From positions 1 through 5,002 of the forward strand of contig JABIVN010000407.1 of the NCBI GenBank assembly GCA_018667205.1: a stretch of DNA of 5,002 nt. The letters run 5' to 3'. Every line of letters starts with the position of its first letter. The stretch's first letter is position 1. The translations under genes and the position numbers were made by a program. The stretch comes from Gammaproteobacteria bacterium. Its GTDB lineage: Bacteria > Pseudomonadota > Gammaproteobacteria > Pseudomonadales > Azotimanducaceae. Positions 1-5,002 of the stretch are shown piece after piece. The notes below the pieces were generated by a model that was given only the letters and a program-made list of their open reading frames with translations, was not told the DNA's origin and did no database searches.

Positions 1-212
1 CCCCAAGGGTCTTGTCGATAGAGGCCGGCAGCCCCTGCATGTCTGGTAAACTGGAACTCCTGCAGGGCCCGGAGCGTATCGATTTCGGCTGGTGGGACAA
101 TGACTCAGTCGCCCGGGATTACTACATCGCAAAACACCATTCAGGGTCTCTGTACTGGATCTACCAACATTTGGATAACTCTCGGTGGTATCTGCATGGT
201 ATATTTTCATAA
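1..212 (+). CDS. imuB: ImuB-like Y-family polymerase-related protein, C-terminal end (partial)
   Basis: Only the last 69 residues are present. The frame is open from base 3, the true start lies left of the window, and the stop is TAA at 210-212. The visible tail has the pattern that closes ImuB-type proteins: L-x-G-P-E-R-I, then G-W-W-D, then R-D-Y-Y-I-A, a Y-W-I-Y stretch and a final W-Y-L-H-G-I-F-S. ImuB is a catalytically inactive relative of Y-family polymerases. With ImuA and the polymerase DnaE2 it forms an SOS-induced translesion-synthesis mutasome, usually encoded as imuA-imuB-dnaE2. Here dnaE2 does not follow; the next gene, 32 bases on, is a peroxidase. The TTG or ATG codons inside this fragment are not starts, since the conserved tail would make no sense alone. 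The family call rests on recognising the C-terminal motif; the polymerase core is not visible. Confidence 0.75.
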   Translation, partial: PRVLSIEAGSPCMSGKLELLQGPERIDFGWWDNDSVARDYYIAKHHSGSLYWIYQHLDNSRWYLHGIFS

Positions 213-234
213 GTCACCACTGACTCACACTTAA

Positions 235-240
235 CGGAGA
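235..240 (+). promoter_or_regulatory. Ribosome binding site of the glutathione peroxidase gene
   Basis: CGGAGA contains GGAG at 236-239, five bases before the ATG at 245. It fixes that ATG as the start. This matters because the gene is interrupted by an in-frame TGA and a gene finder would otherwise choose a start after it. Confidence 0.7.
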
Positions 241-244
241 CGAC

Positions 245-721
245 ATGTCAGATATCTATAACCTTGAAATGAACGCCATCACAGGAGAGTCTGTTTCGTT
301 TTCAGACTATCGTGAGCAGGCAATGCTAGTCGTGAACCTTGCCAGCCAGTGAGGCCTCACAGGACAGTACACAGGTCTGTGTGCACTAGAAAACGATCGA
401 GACGATCTAAAAGTCCTTGGCTTTCCCTGCAACCAGTTTGGCGCGCAGGAACCCGGTAGCGACGAAGAAATTCTTGAATTCGCAAAAAGCAAGTACGACT
501 GTAATTTTCAGTTGTTCTCCAAGGTAGAAGTGAACGGGGATGGCGCCTGTGACTTATACCAGCTACTAAAATCAGAGAAAGCCAACCCTGACGGCAAACC
601 TGATATCGGCTGGAATTTCACTAAGTTCCTGATCGGCAAGGATGGCAAGGTACTCGCACGATTTGAACCGATGGTGACGCCAGAAGAAATCGCTGAGCAG
701 TTAGAGGAACTATTGGCATAA
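245..721 (+). CDS. gpx: Selenocysteine-containing glutathione peroxidase (UGA recoded at codon 36)
   Basis: Read through one in-frame TGA, this frame gives a 158-residue glutathione peroxidase, the normal length for the short bacterial type. These enzymes reduce hydrogen peroxide and organic or lipid hydroperoxides with glutathione or thioredoxin. The N-terminus (I-Y-N-L, then a V-S-F-S-D-Y-R strand and turn) leads into V-V-N-L-A-S-Q-U-G-L-T, where U36 is TGA at 350-352 and family members have Cys or Sec. After it come L-G-F-P-C-N-Q-F-G-A-Q-E-P-G-S (58-72), F-S-K-V-E-V-N-G-D (91-99) and W-N-F-T-K-F (123-128). The catalytic tetrad would be Sec36, Gln68, Trp123 and Asn124. The position that carries the resolving Cys in thioredoxin-dependent Cys enzymes appears to be Ala80, as expected for a Sec enzyme that may use glutathione; Cys46, Cys62, Cys86 and Cys102 remain. 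There is no signal peptide, so it is likely cytoplasmic. The start is ATG with a good GGAG site. The alternative is a pseudogene with a nonsense mutation, which the SECIS-like hairpin and the intact frame on both sides argue against. Confidence 0.9.
350..352 (+). other. In-frame UGA selenocysteine codon
   Basis: TGA is codon 36 of the peroxidase and sits in the motif N-L-A-S-Q-(TGA)-G-L-T. In glutathione peroxidases this is the peroxidatic Cys or Sec position, for example N-V-A-S-Q-U-G in vertebrate GPX4. The frame is unbroken for 35 codons before and 122 after, with conserved family residues on both sides. Decoding would need SelB, tRNA-Sec (selC), SelA and SelD, none of which is in this window. 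Confidence 0.88.
367..384 (+). promoter_or_regulatory. Bacterial SECIS hairpin inside the gpx coding region
   Basis: GUACAC (367-372) pairs with GUGUGC (379-384) in six base pairs, one of them a U-G, around the hexaloop AGGUCU (373-378). The stem starts 14 bases after the UGA. Bacterial SECIS elements lie just downstream of the UGA within the reading frame and present a small loop with G and U to the SelB C-terminal domain. From memory, the E. coli fdhF SECIS also has an AGGUCU loop, about three bases nearer its UGA. The hairpin overlaps codons 41-47 (Q-Y-T-G-L-C-A). The lower stem is less clear: a competing fold pairs CACAGGAC (358-365) with GUCUGUGUG (375-383) with one bulged G. Identification rests on position and loop sequence; no folding energy was computed. 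Confidence 0.78.
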
Positions 722-731
722 CAACGTGTCG

Positions 732-757
732 ACCTGATCCCGCACGCGGGGTCAGGT
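732..757 (+). terminator. Hairpin after gpx: possible terminator or palindromic repeat
   Basis: ACCTGATCCCG (732-742) pairs with CGGGGTCAGGT (747-757) in eleven base pairs, including one T-G wobble, around a CACG loop. It begins ten bases after the gpx stop and lies between two convergent genes, where a terminator is expected. No T-run follows on either strand, so it is not a classic intrinsic terminator. It could instead act as an mRNA 3' stabiliser or be one copy of a dispersed REP-like palindrome. The rest of the intergenic stretch, 758-878, shows no gene and no strong signal. Confidence 0.5.
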
Positions 758-878
758 AACGCTAAGCACACGCACACCTCAAGGCCAAGGCTATCGCAAA
801 GAACACCAGGAAAAGTCTATATGAGAGGCATTGCAATGGGGGGTGACCTGAGCACAGTTTCCTGAATTTAAGCACTAA

Positions 879-2516
879 TTAGTCGAGCATAAAAAGCTCA
901 CCCTCGAACACCGTAGCGATGACATTCGCATCCCGTAGTGCGTCCTCTCCTTCCTCAATAGGATCACGGTCTATTACGGTGAAATCTGCAATCTTACCAG
1001 CACGAATGCTCCCGACCTCATCCTGCATACCTAGAACCGTTGCCGCATTAATCGTAATGGCACGCAGCGCATCCACCACCGAAACTGACTCTTCGATACC
1101 CGCAATGTTTCCCGCCGCATTCTGACGACTGCAAGCTATCCATGCGTTTTTTAGCGGGGTCGCTGGCGCCATGGGAAAATCCGAATGAAGCGCGACAGGA
1201 ATATCATGCGCCAAAGAGGTCCCTAGCCTGGACATCGTGTAAGCCCGTTCAAAACCGACACTCTGTGTCGCATACTGTTCACTCAACTCAAACAGGTAAT
1301 AAACGTTCGCAGAAATCATCGCACCCAACTTGCCAAGTCGCGCCACCTGTTCCGGGTTAGAAAAACCGAAATGTTCGATGGTATAGCCATGATTGAACCT
1401 GGGTTTCTCCCGTTGCATGTTCTCCAGCGTATCAATCGCGAGCTCCAGCCCAAGGTCACCGGTACAGTGAACATGGATCGCAAATTCCGCCTGCCAGTAT
1501 TCACGGACAGTGGCTTCAAACTCCTCGGGTGTCATCAACCATTCACCATGATGGCCGTCCAGGTAACCGGGCTCTTGCAGCATCGCCAGTTCTGAGAAGA
1601 AAGCACCGTCAGTGAACACCTTGATGTGTTTACCGTGGCGGATTCGCGACGTACCACTTCCCTGAAGTTCATTGATGTGAGCCACGACCTCCTTGTGCCC
1701 ACCTTTCAGGCGCGCCGTGGTTGCAGCATGAGGGACCCCTAACACTCTGAAAGGTACATTGGACTGGTCGAGAACACTCACAGAAAGCGTCCTCTCGAAC
1801 TCGTAATCAAACAACCCGACGGCGAGATCGCCAACAGTCGTGTTCCCGCCTAGATGCACAATCTGCTTCAGCCTGCCCAGGCCCGTCTGAATCCATTCGT
1901 CTGACATAATAAATCGATTAAGTTTCTGGATGGCATATCCCAGACCAACTTCATAAAAATGACCACGTTCAAAATCGATCTGTTGCTTTGCACCAACTTT
2001 ATCGAAGGTAATCTCCAGCAAGTCAAGCATTGCAGAATTCAGATAAACCTCGTGGAACGACCGATGCCAAACGACCATCGGCCGCGTACTCGATATTTCG
2101 TCTAGGAGTTCTCGACTCATGTCACCATGCCAAGACGCGTGGTAACCCCACGTAAAAAAAGGTTCATCGCCCGCCATCTCTGATTCCAGCGCGACAATTC
2201 TTTGTCGATAACGCTGCTGATCCGGGCAAGCCGGAACAGTTTGCCAGGGCAGTTCCCATTCCAGCGCTGTAACAAAATGCATGGGTAGCAAGACAGCCGC
2301 CATGACAGGATGTAGATGCGGGTCAATCAGGCCCGGTAAGATAACCGCATCACCGAAATCCACGATCTCATGTTCATCACGCGCCAACCAGGGTCCCAGG
2401 CTTTCCATAGACCCTACTTCAAGTATGCGGCCATCTCGCACAGCGACGGCCGTTCCATCCGGCCAGGAAGGATTCATCGTGATAATTTTTTTAGCCGTAA
2501 AGATTTTAATCGTCAT
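879..2516 (-). CDS. YtcJ-type metal-dependent amidohydrolase (Amidohydro_3 family)
   Basis: The product is a 545-residue protein of the amidohydrolase superfamily, of typical length for YtcJ and N-substituted formamide deformylase-like members. Such enzymes hydrolyse amide or related C-N bonds at a metal centre in a TIM barrel; the substrate here is unknown. The N-terminal beta-sandwich part (1-60, with a V-R-D-G-R-I-L-E-V-G turn) leads to P-G-L-I-D-P-H-L-H-P, so the H-x-H metal motif is His67/His69. Further candidate active-site residues are Lys299 (H-I-K-V-F-T-D-G-A), His348/His350 (I-H-V-H-C-T-G-D), His382 (T-I-E-H-F-G) and His444/Asp446 (A-L-H-S-D-F-P). The C-terminal G-S-I-R-A-G-K-I-A-D-F-T-V-I-D-R-D-P (502-519) closes the beta-sandwich. 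All expected motifs are intact. There is no signal peptide, so it is likely cytoplasmic. The ATG start has an AGGA site four bases upstream and a conventional N-terminus. It is convergent with gpx and divergent from the RNA methyltransferase gene. Confidence 0.9.
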   Translation of the reverse strand: MTIKIFTAKKIITMNPSWPDGTAVAVRDGRILEVGSMESLGPWLARDEHEIVDFGDAVILPGLIDPHLHPVMAAVLLPMHFVTALEWELPWQTVPACPDQQRYRQRIVALESEMAGDEPFFTWGYHASWHGDMSRELLDEISSTRPMVVWHRSFHEVYLNSAMLDLLEITFDKVGAKQQIDFERGHFYEVGLGYAIQKLNRFIMSDEWIQTGLGRLKQIVHLGGNTTVGDLAVGLFDYEFERTLSVSVLDQSNVPFRVLGVPHAATTARLKGGHKEVVAHINELQGSGTSRIRHGKHIKVFTDGAFFSELAMLQEPGYLDGHHGEWLMTPEEFEATVREYWQAEFAIHVHCTGDLGLELAIDTLENMQREKPRFNHGYTIEHFGFSNPEQVARLGKLGAMISANVYYLFELSEQYATQSVGFERAYTMSRLGTSLAHDIPVALHSDFPMAPATPLKNAWIACSRQNAAGNIAGIEESVSVVDALRAITINAATVLGMQDEVGSIRAGKIADFTVIDRDPIEEGEDALRDANVIATVFEGELFMLD

Positions 2517-2520
2517 TCGT

Positions 2521-2524
2521 TCCT
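2521..2524 (-). promoter_or_regulatory. Ribosome binding site of the amidohydrolase gene
   Basis: On the minus strand this reads AGGA, followed by ACGA and then the ATG at 2516-2514. It supports the chosen start. The 44-base divergent gap (2517-2560) must also hold the promoters of both neighbours unless these lie inside the genes; I see no convincing -35/-10 pair in it. Confidence 0.55.
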
Positions 2525-2560
2525 ACCCTTGCGTTAAACTGCCTTCTTGCCCTGTTCCAG

Positions 2561-3331
2561 ATGACTTTTGTGACCGACTACGAAGACAAGAAAAAGAAAT
2601 TCGATAGCATGATAACGCTCTACGGGCGAAAACCTGTACTCGAGATACTATTGGACCCAGACTCCAGTATTTTTAGGCTACACCTTTCAGCGTCGAATCA
2701 GCGGGGCGACACAATCACCCAAATCAGGAAACTCGCCGACAAAAGAAATATAGACATAGCGACACATCCCAAGGAAGCACTGTCACGCATCTCTAAAAAT
2801 GCACGGCAGGATCAGGGCGTCGCTATCGATATAGCGCCGCCTAAATACCAGTCTGTCGACGAGATTTCTGATGGTGTGGGCCAACTACTGGCACTGGACG
2901 GGATTACAAACCCCCAAAACATGGGGATGATTATCCGCTCGGTTGCCGCATCACCAATGGATGGATTACTGCTACCCAGAAAGGGTTGCGCGAAAATTGA
3001 CCCGCTGGTACATAAGGCAAGTGCCGGCACACTGATCAAATCGAGTATCTACCATTGTCCGACGATTGAATCCGGGCTCAAATCTCTTCGATCAAAGGGT
3101 TATCAACTCATTGGACTCGCGGGCGGCGTGGATCGCTCGCTGGGCGATATCGGAAATGCTGATGAAAAAATCGTCTTTGTGCTAGGCAATGAAACGACTG
3201 GCATCAGCGAATCCGTCCTAGCGCTGTGCGACGAACTGGTGTGCATCCCGCTTGAGTCGGGGGTTGAATCTATTAATGTTGCCATGGCGGCGACGCTGGT
3301 CGCTTTTCGCAAGACCTTCAATAGCACCTGA
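2561..3331 (+). CDS. SpoU/TrmH-family RNA 2'-O-methyltransferase
   Basis: This is a 256-residue SPOUT methyltransferase that would transfer a methyl group from S-adenosylmethionine to a ribose 2'-OH of rRNA or tRNA. An N-terminal RlmB-like substrate-binding domain (about 17-95) begins with Y-G-R-K-P-V-L-E-I-L and ends near D-Q-G-V-A-I. The catalytic domain carries the three family motifs: motif 1 T-N-P-Q-N-M-G-M-I-I-R (116-126) with the catalytic Arg126, motif 2 V-L-G-N-E-T-T-G-I-S (207-216), and motif 3 I-P-L-E-S-G-V-E-S-I-N-V-A (229-241), which belongs to the knotted cofactor site. The start is uncertain. ATG 2561 gives a charged extension (D-Y-E-D-K-K-K-K-F) that I recall from related gammaproteobacterial proteins; ATG 2609 (residue 17) would give a more RlmB-like N-terminus. 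Neither has a clear ribosome binding site. It resembles RlmB (23S rRNA Gm2251), but the target RNA cannot be assigned from sequence alone. Confidence 0.88.
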   Translation: MTFVTDYEDKKKKFDSMITLYGRKPVLEILLDPDSSIFRLHLSASNQRGDTITQIRKLADKRNIDIATHPKEALSRISKNARQDQGVAIDIAPPKYQSVDEISDGVGQLLALDGITNPQNMGMIIRSVAASPMDGLLLPRKGCAKIDPLVHKASAGTLIKSSIYHCPTIESGLKSLRSKGYQLIGLAGGVDRSLGDIGNADEKIVFVLGNETTGISESVLALCDELVCIPLESGVESINVAMAATLVAFRKTFNST

Positions 3332-3374
3332 TTCCAAAAGCGCTTATCCTCACGACATAAAAAGAGACGACATC

Positions 3375-4268
3375 ATGAGTAATATTCCTAAGCACTGGGA
3401 AGTCCGGAAACTTGCTGGTGCCTTGGGCGCAGAAGTCTACGGGCCTGATATCAGTGATACCTCTCCTGTGGACATCGAAGCGATCAAGTCAATACTGCTT
3501 GAACACATGGTGATCTTTCTGCCTGATCAATCTCCTACAAAAGAAGCCCACATCCGTTTCGGCCGGCATTTCGGCGATCTTGAGGGACATCCGAATCTAA
3601 GTGTCGACACCGACCTCCCGCCAGAATTATTTCAGCTGCAGGCAAGTAAAGGCGGGGTCGCAGATGAATGGCATACCGATCTAACCTTCCAGGAACAGCC
3701 GGCACTGATGTCTATTTTGCACATGATCAAATGTCCTGAGACGGGCGGCGATACACTGTGGACCAGTCTTTACGCCGCTTACGATGAATTGTCAGATCCA
3801 ATGAAGTCGATGTGTGATGGCCTGACAGCATTGCATGACGCCCTGCCTCACAACCGTCCCGAAGACATGACCATTCACCCGGTAGTTCGTGTGCACCCCG
3901 AAACAGGTAAGAAGGTCCTTTACGTTAACGAACACTTCACGCGCCGAATCGTGGAAATGAACGCGACTGAAAGCGAAGTAGTACTGAGTTATCTGACCCG
4001 GTGGGTCAGCAATCCCCGCTTTACGGTGCGCTATCACTGGCAGCCTGGAACCATCGGGATCTGGGATAACCGATGCACCCAGCACTTTGTGCTTAACGAC
4101 TTTGAGGGTGAACGAATTATTCAGCGCGTAACAGTCGTCGGCGACCAGGTAGAAGGACACAGCGCACCGCTTTGGAAACCATGGGTTAGAGACGGAAGAC
4201 TATCCGCTACCAGCCGTCATGATCGCCAGTTGTATATGTACCTAAAATCCAAAGACCGAATCGGTTAG
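3375..4268 (+). CDS. TauD/TfdA-family Fe(II)/2-oxoglutarate-dependent dioxygenase
   Basis: The 297-residue product has the usual length for taurine dioxygenase relatives, which couple decarboxylation of 2-oxoglutarate to hydroxylation and cleavage of small substrates such as taurine, alkyl sulfates or phenoxyacetates. The iron triad is visible: His100 and Asp102 in E-W-H-T-D, and His237 in D-N-R-C-T-Q-H. Arg247 in E-R-I-I-Q-R matches the 2-oxoglutarate-binding Arg of TauD, and Arg251 the Arg that contacts taurine sulfonate. Thr127 in G-G-D-T-L-W-T-S matches the other co-substrate contact. The C-terminus (P-L-W-K-P-W-V and a charged tail, 265-297) differs from TauD, so the substrate is open. 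The frame stays open upstream to 3252 inside the methyltransferase gene, but ATG 3375 is chosen because the protein then begins as the family does and a weak GAGA purine stretch precedes it by about eight bases. It lies 43 bases after the methyltransferase on the same strand, so cotranscription is possible. Confidence 0.9.
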   Translation: MSNIPKHWEVRKLAGALGAEVYGPDISDTSPVDIEAIKSILLEHMVIFLPDQSPTKEAHIRFGRHFGDLEGHPNLSVDTDLPPELFQLQASKGGVADEWHTDLTFQEQPALMSILHMIKCPETGGDTLWTSLYAAYDELSDPMKSMCDGLTALHDALPHNRPEDMTIHPVVRVHPETGKKVLYVNEHFTRRIVEMNATESEVVLSYLTRWVSNPRFTVRYHWQPGTIGIWDNRCTQHFVLNDFEGERIIQRVTVVGDQVEGHSAPLWKPWVRDGRLSATSRHDRQLYMYLKSKDRIG

Positions 4269-4308
4269 CTTCTACCCCTTGATAAGAACAACGAATAGCA
4301 TTCATGAC

Positions 4309-4336
4309 CGGCCTTACTAGGGTTAGACTCGGCCTT
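4309..4336 (+). repeat. Short direct repeat CGGCCTT upstream of the CoA-transferase gene
   Basis: CGGCCTT occurs at 4309-4315 and again at 4330-4336, with starts 21 bases apart, about two helical turns. It lies in the 87-base gap between the dioxygenase stop and the CoA-transferase start, just before the ribosome binding site. It could be a pair of regulator half-sites, but such short repeats arise by chance. I see no convincing promoter or terminator in this gap. Confidence 0.25.
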
Positions 4337-4344
4337 TCATCGTT

Positions 4345-4348
4345 GGAG
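4345..4348 (+). promoter_or_regulatory. Ribosome binding site deciding a GTG start
   Basis: GGAG is followed by seven bases and then GTG at 4356. No ATG near here is in frame, so this site is what supports the non-ATG start of the CoA-transferase gene. Confidence 0.65.
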
Positions 4349-4355
4349 CCTGATT

Positions 4356-5002
4356 GTGACAAAACCACTGGATGACATTACCGTCATTGAAATTGACATC
4401 TGGATGGCCGCACCGAGCGCGGGTGCGATACTTGCTGACCTGGGCGCGAAAGTGATCAAAATTGAGCCCCTCTCAGGCGACCCCATGAGGGGCATGGGAC
4501 GGCCTGCTAAGATCGAAGGGGACATCAAAGACTATGATTTCCAGTTCGACGTCGATAATCGGGGCAAACAATCCATCCAGCTGGACCTGACAAAAGATGA
4601 TGCATTAGAGATCGTAAAGAAGCTCTGCGCAAAGTCTGAAATCTTCATGTGTAATTTACTCGCTAAACGACAAGAGAAGTTTGGCCTGGACCCAGTATCA
4701 CTCAGCAAAGTGAATCCCAGAATCGTTCACGCTACCCTAACGGGATACGGCACACAGGGACCGGACGCATGGCGACCGGGATATGATGTGACGGCTTTTT
4801 TCGGACGTTCTGGTATGTACGACGCCATGCGGGAAGGCAGCAATGGCATTGTTCCAATGGCCAGAACCGCACAAGGTGATCACACCACAGGACTCGCCAT
4901 GACTGGCGCTATTTTGGCAGCACTAAGGCAGGCTGAGAAAACCGGTCAATACCAGGCTGTTGAAACATCACTCTTTGAGACCGCCGTCTGGACCCAGGCA
5001 AC
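4356..5002 (+). CDS. CaiB/BaiF-family (class III) CoA-transferase, N-terminal part
   Basis: The 5' 215 codons of a gene that runs off the right edge; full members have about 400 residues. Class III CoA-transferases move CoA between carboxylic acids through an aspartyl-CoA anhydride. The N-terminus has the family's Rossmann-like start, with A-P-S-A-G-A-I-L-A-D-L-G-A-K-V-I-K-I-E-P (19-38). Then come D-N-R-G-K-Q-S-I-Q-L-D-L (67-78), L-D-P-V-S-L-S-K-V-N-P-R-I-V-H-A (111-126), T-G-Y-G-T-Q-G-P (129-136) and P-G-Y-D-V-T-A-F-F (141-149). Asp175 in Q-G-D-H-T-T-G aligns with the catalytic Asp of formyl-CoA transferase. The usual N-F-R-P/G segment is replaced by C-N-L-L-A-K-R-Q (99-106), suggesting a distinct subfamily. 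The start is GTG with a good GGAG. It follows the dioxygenase on the same strand after 87 bases; the two may act in one carboxylate pathway, but the substrate is unknown. Confidence 0.9.
   Translation, partial: MTKPLDDITVIEIDIWMAAPSAGAILADLGAKVIKIEPLSGDPMRGMGRPAKIEGDIKDYDFQFDVDNRGKQSIQLDLTKDDALEIVKKLCAKSEIFMCNLLAKRQEKFGLDPVSLSKVNPRIVHATLTGYGTQGPDAWRPGYDVTAFFGRSGMYDAMREGSNGIVPMARTAQGDHTTGLAMTGAILAALRQAEKTGQYQAVETSLFETAVWTQA

Noticed and set aside
245..352. Peroxidase as a pseudogene killed by a nonsense codon
   Set aside because: The TGA replaces exactly the catalytic Cys/Sec codon, the frame is intact on both sides with conserved motifs, and a SECIS-like hairpin follows at the right distance. 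It cannot be fully excluded without the sel genes.
512..721. A separate 69-residue gene starting at TTG 512
   Set aside because: It is the C-terminal part of the peroxidase in the same frame (from Leu90). It appears separate only because the Sec UGA breaks the frame and TTG can be read as a start.
307..777. Minus-strand open frames 307-492 and 508-777 opposite gpx
   Set aside because: Their translations show no recognisable domain and they lie antisense to a clearly conserved gene.
821..865. Tiny 14-residue open frame in the gap between gpx and the amidohydrolase
   Set aside because: It is very short, has only a weak upstream AGGA and no recognisable peptide. The nearby 10-base palindrome CATTGCAATG (829-838) is also too short to call.
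2281..2607. A 108-residue plus-strand frame opposite the 5' end of the amidohydrolase
   Set aside because: It is antisense to the conserved N-terminal half of the amidohydrolase and overlaps the methyltransferase start. Its translation is low-complexity and domain-free.
3252..3374. Upstream extension of the dioxygenase to 3252
   Set aside because: It would overlap the conserved motif 3 of the methyltransferase, and the extra residues do not resemble the family. ATG 3375 gives a normal N-terminus.
3792..4160. A 122-residue minus-strand frame inside the dioxygenase
   Set aside because: It is antisense to the conserved iron- and 2-oxoglutarate-binding region and has no recognisable domain.
4279..4307. 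Possible promoter starting with TTGATA in the gap before the CoA-transferase
   Set aside because: The -35-like box is fair, but at 17 bases' spacing the -10 position reads TCATGA, a poor match.

Overview
The window is about 5 kb of compact bacterial DNA of roughly even GC content. The gene types present are the C-terminal tail of an ImuB-type mutasome protein, a Sec-type glutathione peroxidase, a SpoU-family RNA methyltransferase with a proteobacterial-style N-terminus, and a TauD-type dioxygenase next to a class III CoA-transferase. Together they suggest a proteobacterium, most plausibly an aquatic or marine gammaproteobacterium. This placement is inferred from gene content; there is no rRNA gene or other direct marker.

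Layout. Positions 1-212 (+) hold the last 69 residues of an ImuB-like protein. After 32 bases comes a glutathione peroxidase at 245-721 (+). Its reading frame is interrupted by a TGA (350-352) exactly where the catalytic Cys or Sec of the family belongs. A hairpin 14 bases downstream has an AGGUCU apical loop like the one I recall from the E. coli fdhF SECIS. I read this as a genuine selenoprotein gene that conventional gene calling would split or truncate. An 11-bp hairpin (732-757) follows its stop codon. A 545-residue YtcJ-type amidohydrolase lies on the minus strand (879-2516), convergent with the peroxidase. Divergent from it, a plus-strand run holds a SpoU/TrmH-family RNA 2'-O-methyltransferase (2561-3331), a TauD/TfdA-family Fe(II)/2-oxoglutarate dioxygenase (3375-4268), and the 5' part of a CaiB/BaiF-family CoA-transferase that starts at a GTG (4356) and runs off the right edge.

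How the genes may work together. The left part looks like stress defence: translesion DNA synthesis and peroxide detoxification, possibly transcribed together. The right part is a mixed group of catabolic enzymes (hydrolase, dioxygenase, CoA-transferase) around an RNA-modification gene. The catabolic substrates cannot be read from the sequence.

The main discovery is the UGA-decoding glutathione peroxidase with an embedded bacterial SECIS. It implies that the organism has a selenocysteine system (selA, selB, selC, selD) elsewhere in its genome.
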